Counted from the first letter of the stretch, positions 23,146 to 33,686 are shown. The stretch is 47,047 bases of DNA from an uncultured Faecalibacterium sp. (GCA_944386015.1 CALWZK010000012.1:1-47047); one strand, 5' to 3'. Notes: generated by a model from the letters alone, not told the origin. Translations and numbers: made by a program.

Positions 23146-25179
23146 ATGAGCAATACGACCACGGCCGGGTATCCGGCATACACCGAATTTCTGCCCATCT
23201 GCCGGGAAGATATGGAAAAGCGGGGCTGGGATCAGCTGGACTTTGTGGTGGTGGGCGGTGACGCCTATGTGGACCACCCCAGCTTCGGCACCGCCATCAT
23301 CAGCCGCCTGCTGGAAGCCGAGGGCTACCGGGTGGGTGTGCTGGCCCAGCCCCGGTACACCGACTGCGAGGACTTCAAGCGGTTCGGCAAACCCAAATAT
23401 GGTTTCTTCATCGGCGGCGGCAATGTGGACAGCATGGTCAGCCACTACTCGGTGGCCAAAATCCCCCGGGCCGAGGATGAGTACTCTCCCGGCGGCAAGG
23501 CCGGGGGCCGCCCCGACCGCAGCGCCACCGTCTACACCCGGCTGGCCAAGGAGGCCTACCCCGACCTGCCGGTGATCCTGGGGGGCCTGGAGGCCTCCCT
23601 GCGGCGGTTCGCCCACTACGACTACTGGCTGGACACTGTCCTGCCCAGCATCGCCGAGGATTCGGGCGCCGACCTCATCAGCTTCGGCATGGGGGAGCAC
23701 CAGACGGTGGAGATCGCCCGCCGGCTGGCCGCCGGGGAGCCCGTTGACACCATCACCGATGTGAACGGCACCTGCTATATGACCGACTTTGACCACCTGC
23801 CCGCCCACTATGTGGAGTGCGCCGGCTACCGCAAGGTTGCCTCGGACAAGGTGGCCTACGCCAAAGCCTGCCGGATCCAGATGGACAACCAGGATGTGGT
23901 CAGCGGCCAGATCATCGTCCAGAAACAGAGCGAGAAGTACCTGGTCCAGAACCTTCCCGCCAAGCCCCTGGTCCGCTGGGAGCTGGACAAGGTCTACGCC
24001 CTGCCCTACACCCGGCGGTACCACCCCATCTATGAAGCCATGGGCGGGGTGCCCGCCATCCGGGAGGTGCAGTTCTCCATCATCCAGAACCGGGGCTGCT
24101 TTGGCGGGTGCAACTTCTGCGCCATCCAGCTCCACCAGGGCCGCCGGGTCACCAGCCGCAGCGCCGACAGCATTGTGGCTGAGGCCGAGCAGATGACCCA
24201 CGAGCCCGATTTCAAGGGCTACATCCACGACATCGGCGGCCCCACCGCCAATTTCCGGTTCCCCTCCTGCGGCCAGCAGATGAAGAAGGGGATGTGCACC
24301 GGCGGCAAGCACTGCCTGGCCCCCCAGCCCTGCCCCCATCTGATTGTGGACCACAAGGACTACCTGAACATCCTGCGCCGGGTGCGGGCGCTGCCGGGGG
24401 TGAAAAAGGTGTTTGTCCGCAGCGGCATCCGGTTTGATTACCTGATGGCCGACCCCGACGACACCTTCTTCCAGGAGCTGGTGGAATACCATGTGTCGGG
24501 CCAGCTGAAGGTGGCCCCCGAGCACTGCGCCCCCAACACCCTGGCCTATATGGGCAAGCCCCCCATCGAGGTGTTCAACAAGTTCAAGGATAAGTTCTAT
24601 GAGCTGAGCAAGAAGGCAGGGAAAAAGCAGTACCTGGTGCCCTACCTGATGTCCAGCCATCCCGGCAGCACCCTGAAGGATGCGGTCTATCTGGCCGAGT
24701 ACCTGTACAAAAACCACATGCGGCCCGAGCAGGTCCAGGACTTCTATCCCACCCCCGGCACCGTCAGCACCTGCATGTTCTACACCGGCCTCGACCCCTA
24801 CACCCTCAAGCCGGTGTTTGTGGAAAAGACCCCCGAGGGCAAGGCCCTCCAGCGGGCCCTGCTCCAGTACTATGAGCCCCGCAACGCCGAGAAGGTGGTC
24901 AAGGCCCTGCGGATGACCCATCGGGAGGATCTGATCCCCCTGCTGGTGCCCGCAGCGGGCCGCCGTGCGGTCCAGCGCGGGGCCAAACGGGCCGAAGCCC
25001 GGGATGTCACCATCCACCCGGACGGCACCTACACCGTCCATCCCAAAGGCGCAGGCCGCAGCCAGGAGGCTGCCGGCCGCAAGCCGGTGCCGGGGGCACG
25101 GTTCGCCCCCCGGACCGCACCCAAAAAGACAGCCAAAAAGGAGGGCGGGGGCCCCGGCTCCCGCAAGGGTAAGAAATGA
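23146..25179 (+). CDS. YgiQ-family radical SAM protein
   Basis: The 677-residue product belongs to the YgiQ family. The N-terminal half (about 1-290) is the YgiQ-specific region, with LPICREDMEKRGWDQLDFVVVGGDAYVD compressed at 12-40 and VILGGLEASLRRFAHYDYW. The radical SAM domain follows (about 295-570) with the iron-sulphur motif GCFGGCNFCAIQLHQGR (CxxxCxxC). The C-terminus is basic and Lys/Arg/Gly-rich. The reaction is unknown. GAGG lies 6 bases before the ATG at 23146. It is 15 bases after ftsK and overlaps the next gene by four bases (ATGA), so the three genes are probably one transcript. Confidence 0.93.
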   Translation: MSNTTTAGYPAYTEFLPICREDMEKRGWDQLDFVVVGGDAYVDHPSFGTAIISRLLEAEGYRVGVLAQPRYTDCEDFKRFGKPKYGFFIGGGNVDSMVSHYSVAKIPRAEDEYSPGGKAGGRPDRSATVYTRLAKEAYPDLPVILGGLEASLRRFAHYDYWLDTVLPSIAEDSGADLISFGMGEHQTVEIARRLAAGEPVDTITDVNGTCYMTDFDHLPAHYVECAGYRKVASDKVAYAKACRIQMDNQDVVSGQIIVQKQSEKYLVQNLPAKPLVRWELDKVYALPYTRRYHPIYEAMGGVPAIREVQFSIIQNRGCFGGCNFCAIQLHQGRRVTSRSADSIVAEAEQMTHEPDFKGYIHDIGGPTANFRFPSCGQQMKKGMCTGGKHCLAPQPCPHLIVDHKDYLNILRRVRALPGVKKVFVRSGIRFDYLMADPDDTFFQELVEYHVSGQLKVAPEHCAPNTLAYMGKPPIEVFNKFKDKFYELSKKAGKKQYLVPYLMSSHPGSTLKDAVYLAEYLYKNHMRPEQVQDFYPTPGTVSTCMFYTGLDPYTLKPVFVEKTPEGKALQRALLQYYEPRNAEKVVKALRMTHREDLIPLLVPAAGRRAVQRGAKRAEARDVTIHPDGTYTVHPKGAGRSQEAAGRKPVPGARFAPRTAPKKTAKKEGGGPGSRKGKK

Positions 25180-26312
25180 AACATGACACAATGATGGGGC
25201 GGCTGGCGCGCCGCCTGACCGCCCTGGCCCTGGCGGCGGCCCTGGCCTTTGGCCTGGCAGGCTGCCAGGACCTCACCGCCCTGCTGGGGGAGAGCAATAC
25301 CGCCCAGGCGGCCTCCCAGACCGCAGCCCCGGCGGCCGGCAGCAATTTTACCGTGAACTTCATCGACGTGGGCCAGGCCCTCAGCGTCCTGGTGACCTGT
25401 GACGGCCAGAGCATGCTGTACGACGGCGGCAACGTGGCGGACGGCAGCCTGGTGGTGTCCTACCTCCAGAGCGCCGGGGTGTCCCGGCTGGAGTGTGTGA
25501 TCTGCAGCCACGCCCACGAGGACCATGTGGGAGGCCTGGCGGCGGTGCTGGCCAAGTTCCCGGCGGGGCACGTCTACGCCCCCGTCATCAGCAACGACAC
25601 CCAGTGCTTCCAGGATTTTGTGAAGTACACCCAGCAGCAGGGCCTGTCGGTGGAGATCCCCCCGGTGGGCACCAGCTGGCAGCTGGGCAGCGCCACCGTC
25701 CAGGTGGTCGGCCCGGTGGCCCAGTACGATGACACCAACGACACCTCCCTGGTGGTGCGGGTGGACTACGGCTCCACCAGCCTCCTGCTGACCGGCGACA
25801 TGGAGCAGAAGGCAGAGGACGACCTGGTGGCCTCGGGGGCGCCCCTGGATGCGGATATCCTCCAGGTGGGCCACCACGGCAGCGAGACGTCCACCGGCTA
25901 TGTGTTCCTGAACGCAGTCCTGCCCGAGGTGGCGGTGATCTCGGTGGGGGCGGGCAACAGCTACGGCCACCCCAGTGAGGACACCCTCAGCCGCCTGCGT
26001 GATGCAGGGGCGGACGTCTGGCGCACCGACCTGGCGGGGACGGTGACCATCACCAGCAACGGCACCAACTACACCGTCTCCAGCGAGACTTACGTACCCC
26101 CCGAGCAGCAGAACCCCACCCTCACCGACGGCAGCGGCCAGCAGAGCAGCTCCACCCAGACCATCCAGGCCTATGTGGGCAACGTCAACTCCAAGAAGTT
26201 CCACCTGCCCAGCTGCGCCAACCTGCCCGACCCGGCCAACCAGGTGCTGTTCTCCAGCTACGAGGAGGCCATCCAGGCGGGCTACACCCCCTGCGGCAAC
26301 TGCCTGGGCTGA
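25176..26312 (+). CDS. Metallo-beta-lactamase-fold lipoprotein, ComEC-like, with C-terminal Cys/His module
   Basis: The 378-residue product has a lipoprotein signal ending in the lipobox LAGC (Cys at about 29). A metallo-beta-lactamase domain similar to the C-terminal part of ComEC follows (about 55-290): NFIDVGQALSVLV, the metal site CSHAHEDHVGGLA, LTGDMEQKAEDDL, LQVGHHGSETSTG and VGAGNSYGHPSEDTL. After a Ser/Gln/Thr linker there is a module, VGNVNSKKFHLPSCANLP ... GYTPCGNC (about 335-378), like the small Ada-type metal-binding domain found in secreted nucleases. It is probably a membrane-anchored extracellular hydrolase, perhaps acting on DNA; there is no ComEC channel. The start overlaps the radical SAM stop. 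Confidence 0.88.
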   Translation: MKHDTMMGRLARRLTALALAAALAFGLAGCQDLTALLGESNTAQAASQTAAPAAGSNFTVNFIDVGQALSVLVTCDGQSMLYDGGNVADGSLVVSYLQSAGVSRLECVICSHAHEDHVGGLAAVLAKFPAGHVYAPVISNDTQCFQDFVKYTQQQGLSVEIPPVGTSWQLGSATVQVVGPVAQYDDTNDTSLVVRVDYGSTSLLLTGDMEQKAEDDLVASGAPLDADILQVGHHGSETSTGYVFLNAVLPEVAVISVGAGNSYGHPSEDTLSRLRDAGADVWRTDLAGTVTITSNGTNYTVSSETYVPPEQQNPTLTDGSGQQSSSTQTIQAYVGNVNSKKFHLPSCANLPDPANQVLFSSYEEAIQAGYTPCGNCLG

Positions 26313-26333
26313 TCCGTTCATCCATTGCATCGG

Positions 26334-26370
26334 GGCCCACCTGTCTGTTCCCGGCGGGTGGGCCTGTATT
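26334..26370 (+). terminator. Terminator after the ftsK-ygiQ-MBL unit
   Basis: GGCCCACC (26334-26341) pairs with GGTGGGCC (26357-26364), followed by TGTATTTT. Confidence 0.75.
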
Positions 26371-26400
26371 TTGACCTATGCCCTAGAAGTATGGTAGGAT
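26371..26400 (+). promoter_or_regulatory. Candidate promoter of the amino-acid ABC operon
   Basis: TTGACC (26371-26376) and TAGGAT (26395-26400) are 18 bases apart. The leader of about 110 bases holds a possible GAGAGCC/GGGCTC hairpin at 26447-26467. No known riboswitch is recognised. Confidence 0.5.
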
Positions 26401-26513
26401 ATACGGCAGAAGCATTTGCCTTGCAGGCAGTTTGGTGCTATGCTATGAGAGCCCCCGGCTGGGCTCGGAGGCGATGTTTCCTGAAGATACCTTGAATCGG
26501 AAAGGAATCCATA

Positions 26514-27197
26514 ATGTTTGAAACACTGTTGCAAAACCGCACCCTACAGGTGCTGATCGAATCATTTCCCCGCATCCTGCTGCCGGGCCTGGCGGTGACC
26601 ATCCCCCTGACGGTGCTGTCCTTTGCCCTGGCGCTGGTGATTGCGGCGGCGGTGGCCCTGGTCCAGTTCGCCCGGGTGCCGGTGCTCCGTCAGCTGGCCC
26701 GGGTGTATATCTGGGTGGTCCGGGGCACCCCGCTGCTGGTCCAGCTGTTTGTGATTTTTTACGGCCTGCCCAGCATGGGCATTGTGCTGGACGCGTTCCC
26801 CACGGCGGTGATCGCCTTTTCCATCAACGAGGGCGCCTACTGCGCCGAGACCCTCCGGGCGGCGCTGGAGTCGGTGCCCGCGGGCCAGCTGGAAGCGGGC
26901 TACTGCGTGGGGATGTCCTGGTGGCAGGTGATGCGGCGGATCATCCTGCCCCAGGCCCTGCGCACCGCCTTCCCGCCCCTGTCCAACTCCCTGATCGGCA
27001 TGGTGAAGGACACCTCCCTGGCCTCCAATATCACGGTGGCCGAGATGTTCATGGCCACCCAGCGGGTGGCGTCCTATACCTACCAGTTCCTGCCGGTCTA
27101 CTGTGAGCTGGCGGTGGTCTATCTGCTCTTCTGCACCGTCCTGACCTGGGTGCAGAAGCAGGGCGAAAAGTACCTCAACGCCCACGGATTCAACTGA
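26514..27197 (+). CDS. Amino-acid ABC transporter permease (HisM/GlnP type)
   Basis: The 227-residue inner-membrane permease has the N-terminal HEQ-type segment LLPGLAVTIPLTVLSFALALV (about 21-41), several further membrane helices, and the EAA loop AGYCVGMSWWQVMRRIILPQ (about 127-146), which contacts the ATPase. RGTPLLVQLFVIFYGLP is typical of polar amino-acid permeases. It is followed by the ATPase after 14 bases and the binding protein; one permease type suggests a homodimer. The substrate is probably a polar amino acid or cystine, not determined. Confidence 0.93.
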   Translation: MFETLLQNRTLQVLIESFPRILLPGLAVTIPLTVLSFALALVIAAAVALVQFARVPVLRQLARVYIWVVRGTPLLVQLFVIFYGLPSMGIVLDAFPTAVIAFSINEGAYCAETLRAALESVPAGQLEAGYCVGMSWWQVMRRIILPQALRTAFPPLSNSLIGMVKDTSLASNITVAEMFMATQRVASYTYQFLPVYCELAVVYLLFCTVLTWVQKQGEKYLNAHGFN

Positions 27198-27211
27198 GGA
27201 GGGAATGTTCC

Positions 27212-27955
27212 ATGCCCATGCTGGAAGTACATCAGATCCACAAATCCTTTGGGGACCGGGAGGTCCTGAAAGGGGTTGACCTGTCGGTGGAAAAAGGCGA
27301 GGTGGTGGCCATCCTGGGCCCCTCGGGCTCGGGCAAAACCACCCTGCTGCGCTGCATCAACTTTTTGGAAAAGGCGGGCAGCGGCACCCTGGTCTTTGAC
27401 GGGGAGAGCTTTGACCTGGCCCATATTTCCCACAAGGATATTGCCCGGCTCCGCCGCAAGACCGCCTTTGTGTTCCAGAGCTACAACCTGTTCCGGAACA
27501 AGACGGTGCTCCAGAACGTCACCGAGGGGCTGATCGTGGCCCGCCGGATGCCCAGGGCCCAGGCGGAAGAGATCGCGGTCAGGATGCTGGAAAAGGTGGG
27601 GATGGCCGACCGGTGCAGCCAGTACCCCCACCAGCTGTCGGGGGGCCAGCAGCAGCGGGTGGCCATTGCCCGGGCCCTGGCCACCAGCCCCGAAATCATC
27701 TATTTTGACGAGCCCACCTCGGCCCTGGACCCCGAGCTCACCGGCGAAGTGCTGGACGTCATGCGCCAGCTGGCCGCCGAGGGGATGACCATGCTGGTGG
27801 TGACCCACGAGATGGCCTTTGCCCGGGATGTGTCCAGCCAGGTGATTTTCATGGAGGACGGCCGGGTCATTGAGAGCGCCCCCTCCGCCGAATTCTTTGC
27901 AAACCCCAAACAGGAGCGTACCCGCGCCTTCCTGAGCCGCATTGCCAACCGATAA
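27212..27955 (+). CDS. Amino-acid ABC transporter ATP-binding protein (GlnQ/HisP type)
   Basis: The 247-residue ATPase has the Walker [19 protein letters not shown] (about 35-52), the Q-loop FVFQSYNLF, the ABC signature [16 protein letters not shown] (about 138-153), Walker [15 protein letters not shown] and the switch His in [11 protein letters not shown]. It powers the permease encoded just upstream. Length and motifs match polar amino-acid importers (PAAT family). Confidence 0.95.
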   Translation: MPMLEVHQIHKSFGDREVLKGVDLSVEKGEVVAILGPSGSGKTTLLRCINFLEKAGSGTLVFDGESFDLAHISHKDIARLRRKTAFVFQSYNLFRNKTVLQNVTEGLIVARRMPRAQAEEIAVRMLEKVGMADRCSQYPHQLSGGQQQRVAIARALATSPEIIYFDEPTSALDPELTGEVLDVMRQLAAEGMTMLVVTHEMAFARDVSSQVIFMEDGRVIESAPSAEFFANPKQERTRAFLSRIANR

Positions 27956-27979
27956 CCCAAGAGAAAGGGGAAAATCCAG

Positions 27980-28843
27980 ATGAAAAGAAAGACCTTTATT
28001 TCGCTGATGGCCGTCATGGCCGCCGCCGGGGTCCTGCAGCTGTCGGGCTGCTCCTCCCGTTCCTCCGCTGCCGCCGGCAGCACCGCCGGTTCGGGCAGCG
28101 CTTCCAGCGCAGCCTCGGGGGCCTCTGCCGACCGTCTGGAGGCGGCCCGCCAGCGGGGCACCCTGATTGTGGCCATGGAGGGCGCCTGGTCCCCCTGGAA
28201 CTACCACGATGACACCGACACCCTGGTGGGCTACGATGTGGAGGTCTCCCGGGCCATTGCCGAGTACATGGGGCTGGAGCCCGAGTATGTGGAAGGCGAG
28301 TGGGACGGCCTGTTTGCAGGCCTGGACGCCGGCCGCTATGACATCGTCTGCAACGGCGTGGAGGTGACCGAGGAGCGGGAAAAGAGCTACGACTTCTCCG
28401 AGCCCTACGCCTACATCCACACCGCCCTGGCGGTGCGGTCGGACAACACCGACATCACCAGCTTTGAGGACCTGGCAGGCAAGACCACGGCCAACTCCAT
28501 CGCCAGCACCTACATGACCCTGGCCGAGAGCTACGGCGCCGAGGTGCTGGGGGTGGACACCCTGGATGAGACCATCCAGATGCTGCTGTCCGGCCGTGTG
28601 GACGCCACCCTCAACGCCGACGTCTCCTTCTACGATTACCTGAACGTCCACCCGGACGCCCAGTTCAAGATCGTGGCCCAGACCCCGGACGCCAGCCACG
28701 TCTGCATCCCGGTGAAGAACGACGGCAATTCCGACACCCTGCTGGCCGCCATCAACGAGGCCATCGAGTCCCTGCGGGCCGACGGCACCCTCACCGAGAT
28801 CTCTGAAAAGTACTTCGGCAGCGACATCGCCACCGAGGCCTGA
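27980..28843 (+). CDS. Amino-acid ABC transporter substrate-binding lipoprotein
   Basis: The 287-residue lipoprotein has a signal peptide ending in LQLSGC (Cys at about 20), a Ser/Ala/Gly linker (21-50), then a type 3 periplasmic-binding fold: LIVAMEGAWSPWNYHDD, LVGYDVEVSRAIAEYMGL, WDGLFAGLDAGRYDIVCNGVE and DFSEPYAYIHTALAVR. The domain captures an amino acid outside the cell and delivers it to the permease. It is the last gene of the operon and is followed by a strong terminator. The exact ligand is not readable. Confidence 0.93.
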   Translation: MKRKTFISLMAVMAAAGVLQLSGCSSRSSAAAGSTAGSGSASSAASGASADRLEAARQRGTLIVAMEGAWSPWNYHDDTDTLVGYDVEVSRAIAEYMGLEPEYVEGEWDGLFAGLDAGRYDIVCNGVEVTEEREKSYDFSEPYAYIHTALAVRSDNTDITSFEDLAGKTTANSIASTYMTLAESYGAEVLGVDTLDETIQMLLSGRVDATLNADVSFYDYLNVHPDAQFKIVAQTPDASHVCIPVKNDGNSDTLLAAINEAIESLRADGTLTEISEKYFGSDIATEA

Positions 28844-28855
28844 TTCTGACCTTCC

Positions 28856-28895
28856 AAGCCCCTTCCGGGTCCCCAAACCCGGAGGGGGCTTTTTT
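28856..28895 (+). terminator. Terminator after the ABC operon
   Basis: AAGCCCCTTCCGGGT pairs with ACCCGGAGGGGGCTT, followed by six T residues. Confidence 0.9.
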
Positions 28896-29010
28896 GGGTT
28901 GGGCATAGCTTTTTCCGCTGGCGCATACACTGTACCCAGACTGAGGGTGCATCTCGGTACACGGCATCTTTTTCAGATACACCCTGGCAGAAGGTAGGGG
29001 AGGCGGAACT

Positions 29011-29631
29011 ATGTTTGTGGTGACATTGAACCGGACGCGGCTGCGCCAGATCGGCGTGGGCGTCATGTGCTGCGCGGTGGTGGTATGCAGCGCCCTGCTG
29101 GGGCGGTACATCAGCAACCAGACAGTGACGGCGGCCGCCGGCACCGGCAGCAAAATCGAATCGGCCCAGGATATCCAGACCTGGTTCACCGGCTACGGCA
29201 TCGAGGTGGACGGGGCTTCCATCAGCGCCGACAAGGTCAAGATCCCCCGCAAGTGGGATGACAGTTTCTCGGCCTTCAACGAGGTGGTGGGCCAGAGCGG
29301 GCTGGATCTGGCCCGCTACAAGGGCAAGACGGTGGAAAAGTGGCAGGCGCTGATCCCGGCCGCCTCCAGCGGCGAGGAGACCCGGTACGCCGTGCTGCTG
29401 GTGTACAAGAAAAAGCCGGTGGGGGCCTATCTGCTGGCCAAACCCTCGGGGGTGGTGACAGGGCTGAAGGATGCCCAGGCCGCCATGGCCCAGGCCCAGG
29501 AGGAGGCGGTGGACGCCATCCCCATTGACCCGGCCCAGGAAACCAGCGGAGACCCCGGCGTCTATGCAGAGGAGAGCACAGCTCTCTATACCGACCTGCC
29601 TCTGGACGCGGAAGGCTATCCGGTGGAGTAA
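29011..29631 (+). CDS. DUF4830-like membrane-anchored protein
   Basis: The 206-residue product has one N-terminal membrane segment (about 14-33, IGVGVMCCAVVVCSALLG) and then an extracytoplasmic domain resembling DUF4830: IESAQDIQTWFTGYGIEVDG, KVKIPRKWDDSFSAFNEVVGQSGLDLARYKGKTV compressed at 72-105, and the strand YAVLLVYKKKPVGAYLL (about 128-144). The family is common in spore-forming Firmicutes and has no known function. The C-terminal 50 residues are acidic and likely flexible. It is a single-gene unit. Confidence 0.75.
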   Translation: MFVVTLNRTRLRQIGVGVMCCAVVVCSALLGRYISNQTVTAAAGTGSKIESAQDIQTWFTGYGIEVDGASISADKVKIPRKWDDSFSAFNEVVGQSGLDLARYKGKTVEKWQALIPAASSGEETRYAVLLVYKKKPVGAYLLAKPSGVVTGLKDAQAAMAQAQEEAVDAIPIDPAQETSGDPGVYAEESTALYTDLPLDAEGYPVE

Positions 29632-29640
29632 CTTGTTTAA

Positions 29641-29686
29641 ACCCGTTGGAGGTGCTAAAAGCACGATCCGACGGGATTTTTTGTGT
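29641..29686 (+). terminator. Terminator after the DUF4830 gene
   Basis: ACCCGTTGGA (29641-29650) pairs with TCCGACGGG (29667-29675), with an inner GTGC/GCAC stem, followed by six T. Confidence 0.85.
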
Positions 29687-29770
29687 TTTACAGACAGGTG
29701 ATGAAAAGGAAAAAAATGATTTTATGCAATAATCACAAAAATCGTCGTGAAAAATTGGCAAATTAAAATG

Positions 29771-29799
29771 GTGAAAAAATTCTGCGCAAGGATTATAAT
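29771..29799 (+). promoter_or_regulatory. HPr promoter
   Basis: A perfect TATAAT (29794-29799) has GTGAAA (29771-29776) 17 bases upstream, a weak -35. The leader is about 110 bases and contains no recognised riboswitch or RAT site. Confidence 0.6.
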
Positions 29800-29911
29800 A
29801 AGGTTATCGAAAAATGTGTGATATGTAGGTACAGGGTAACATGTCTGCACAGGATTTGACAGTGCAGCTGTGCGGCTGCAAGTTTACGTCGGATATAAGG
29901 AGAAATGATCT

Positions 29912-30169
29912 ATGAAGGAATTCCAGTATACCATTAAGGATGCCTGCGGCATCCATGCCCGTCCTGCAGGACTGCTCGTCAAGGTCGTCAAGGGCCATGC
30001 AAGCACCGCCACCCTCGAGAAGGACGGCAAAAGCTGCGATATGCGCAAACTGATGGCTCTGATGGGCATGGGTGTCAAGCAGGGTGACACCGTTACCGTC
30101 AAGGTTGAGGGCGACGATGAGGACGCCACTGCGGCTGACATCGAGAAGTTCATGACCGAGAACCTCTAA
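29912..30169 (+). CDS. ptsH: Phosphocarrier protein HPr (Lys46 variant)
   Basis: HPr carries phosphate from enzyme I to sugar-specific PTS enzymes II. The 85-residue product has the active-site His15 in CGIHARPAGLLV. At the position where Firmicute HPr usually has the HPr-kinase target Ser46 (motif KSIMGVMSLG), this protein reads RKLMALMGMG, with Lys46. It therefore cannot be phosphorylated there, and classical CcpA co-repressor control through HPr(Ser-P) is not expected from this copy. Ribosome site AAGGAG is 8 bases before the ATG. A small attenuator-like hairpin separates it from ptsI. Confidence 0.93.
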   Translation: MKEFQYTIKDACGIHARPAGLLVKVVKGHASTATLEKDGKSCDMRKLMALMGMGVKQGDTVTVKVEGDDEDATAADIEKFMTENL

Positions 30170-30190
30170 GTTTGGACAAACACTTCCTGT

Positions 30191-30221
30191 GCCCTCGCGG
30201 TAACCCTGCGGGGGCTTTTTT
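30191..30221 (+). terminator. Terminator or attenuator between ptsH and ptsI
   Basis: GCCCTCGCGG (30191-30200) pairs imperfectly with CCTGCGGGGGC, followed by six T. It could reduce enzyme I relative to HPr. Confidence 0.7.
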
Positions 30222-30280
30222 GGATGCAGCTGACCGGCAGCTCTGCGCAGAAGCTGCCGGCGAGGAGAAAGGACAAAATT

Positions 30281-32035
30281 ATGCAGGTAGGTACTGGCAA
30301 AAGCGTTTTGAACGGTATTGCCATCGGCAAGATTAAAGTTTACAAGAAGAAGGATACCACCATTTCCACCAAGCCTGTCACCGATACCGGCGCAGAACTG
30401 CTGCGGTTTGAAGACGCCCAGCAGAAGGCCATCCAGCAGCAGACCGCTCTGTATGAGAAGGCACTGGACGAGGCCGGCGAGGACATCGCCGAGGTGTTCA
30501 ACATCCACGCCATGATGCTGGAAGACGACGACTTTGTGGACGCCATCCGGGAGATCATCACCAAGCAGAAGATGTGCGCCGAGTACGCCATCAAGACCGC
30601 CGGCACCAACCAGGCTGCCGTCTTTGCCGCCATGGATGACCCCTATCTTCAGGCCCGCAGCGCCGACGTGATGGACATCGCCCAGGCCATGCTGGATATC
30701 CTCCAGGGCACCGATGTGGACAGCATGCAGGGCACCGAGCCCTCCATCCTGGTGGCTGAGGACCTGGCCCCCTCTGAGACGGTTCGGCTGGACAAGAGCC
30801 TGCTGCTGGGCTTTGTGACCCGGGAAGGCAGCACCAACAGCCACACCGCCATCCTGGCCCGCAGCATGAACATCCCTGCCCTGATCCAGTGCAAGGAGAT
30901 CGACGACACATGGGACGGCAAGATGGCTGTCATCGACGGCTACAACGCCTGCGTCTATGTGGACCCCACCCCCGACCTGCTCAAGAGCCTCCAGAAGCGC
31001 CAGCAGGAGGACAAGAAAAAGCAGGCCCTGCTCCAGGAGCTGAAGGGCAAGCCCAACACCACCCTGGACGGCACCACCATCAATGTCTACGCCAACATCG
31101 GCGGCATCGGCGATGTGGGTGCTGTGCAGCAGAATGACGCCGGCGGCGTGGGCCTGTTCCGCTCCGAGTTCGTCTACCTGAACAGCAAGGATTACCCCAC
31201 CGAGGAGTACCAGTTCGAGGCCTACAAGCAGGTGGTGGAGACCCTGGCCCCCAAGAAGGTCATCATCCGCACCTGCGACATCGGCGCCGACAAGACGGTG
31301 GATTACATGAAGCTGGACCACGAGGAGAACCCCGCCCTGGGCTACCGCGCCATCCGCATCTGCCTGACCCAGAAGGACTTCTTCAAGACCCAGCTGCGGG
31401 CCCTGCTGCGGGCTTCCGCCTACGGCAACCTGGGCATCATGTTCCCCATGATCACCAGCCTGCGGGAGCTCCATGACGCCAAAAACATCCTGGACGAGTG
31501 CAAGGTGGAGCTGGCCGCTGAGGGCAAGAAGATCGGCGACATCGAAGTGGGCACCATGATCGAGACCCCCGCCGCCGTCCTGATTGCCGACGACCTGGCC
31601 GAGGAGTGCGACTTCTTCTCCATTGGCACCAACGACCTGACCCAGTACACCTGCGCCCTGGACCGCCAGAACGCCAAGCTGGAGCCCTTTGCCAACCCCC
31701 ATCACCCCGCCGTCCTGCGTGAGATCAAGATGACGGTGGAGGCTGGCCACCGCCACGGCATCTGGGTGGGCATCTGCGGCGAGCTGGGCGCTGATATTGC
31801 CCTCACCGAGACCTTCCTGCGGATGGGCGTGGATGAGCTGTCGGTCAACCCCAAGAGCATCCTGCCGGTCCGCAAAAAGATCCGCAGCCTGGACCTGACC
31901 AAGCCCGCCGTTGGGGATGCCGATGTGGACAAGTGCTGCTGCGAGCGCAAGGCGGAGCCCAAAGCTGAGCCCAAGGCCGCAGCCAAACCCGAAGCCAAGC
32001 CCAAAGCCAAGGCCGCTGACAAGGCCAAGGCTTAA
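30281..32035 (+). CDS. ptsI: PTS phosphoenolpyruvate-protein phosphotransferase (enzyme I)
   Basis: Enzyme I takes phosphate from phosphoenolpyruvate and passes it to HPr in the cytoplasm. The 584-residue product has the HPr-binding helical domain (about 25-140), the phosphohistidine loop REGSTNSHTAILARSMNIPA with His at about 188, and the PEP-binding barrel (about 255-540). The barrel has GIGDVGAVQQNDAGGVGLFRSEF compressed at 275-297, FSIGTNDLTQY and the catalytic Cys loop GICGELGAD. Unusually, the last 40 residues hold CCC and a Lys/Ala/Pro/Glu-rich repeat tail (KAEPKAEPKAAAKPEAKPKA). The ATG at 30281 follows AAAGGA. Confidence 0.95.
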   Translation: MQVGTGKSVLNGIAIGKIKVYKKKDTTISTKPVTDTGAELLRFEDAQQKAIQQQTALYEKALDEAGEDIAEVFNIHAMMLEDDDFVDAIREIITKQKMCAEYAIKTAGTNQAAVFAAMDDPYLQARSADVMDIAQAMLDILQGTDVDSMQGTEPSILVAEDLAPSETVRLDKSLLLGFVTREGSTNSHTAILARSMNIPALIQCKEIDDTWDGKMAVIDGYNACVYVDPTPDLLKSLQKRQQEDKKKQALLQELKGKPNTTLDGTTINVYANIGGIGDVGAVQQNDAGGVGLFRSEFVYLNSKDYPTEEYQFEAYKQVVETLAPKKVIIRTCDIGADKTVDYMKLDHEENPALGYRAIRICLTQKDFFKTQLRALLRASAYGNLGIMFPMITSLRELHDAKNILDECKVELAAEGKKIGDIEVGTMIETPAAVLIADDLAEECDFFSIGTNDLTQYTCALDRQNAKLEPFANPHHPAVLREIKMTVEAGHRHGIWVGICGELGADIALTETFLRMGVDELSVNPKSILPVRKKIRSLDLTKPAVGDADVDKCCCERKAEPKAEPKAAAKPEAKPKAKAADKAKA

Positions 32036-33547
<1,512 letters not shown>

Positions 33548-33594
33548 TTCCGGCCCTTTTGTTATCTCATAAGCAAACAATCCTGAACGTATAA

Positions 33595-33631
33595 AAACAG
33601 GCGCCCGGCCTCACTGCCGGGCGCCTGTTTT
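33595..33631 (+). terminator. Terminator after bglA
   Basis: AAACAGGCGCCCGGC and GCCGGGCGCCTGTTT form a perfect 15-bp stem. Confidence 0.92.
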
Positions 33632-33686
33632 GCCCAGGGCTCCCCAGCCGGGAGGGCGATGGCAGGCGGAAATTTGCTGAAAATAC

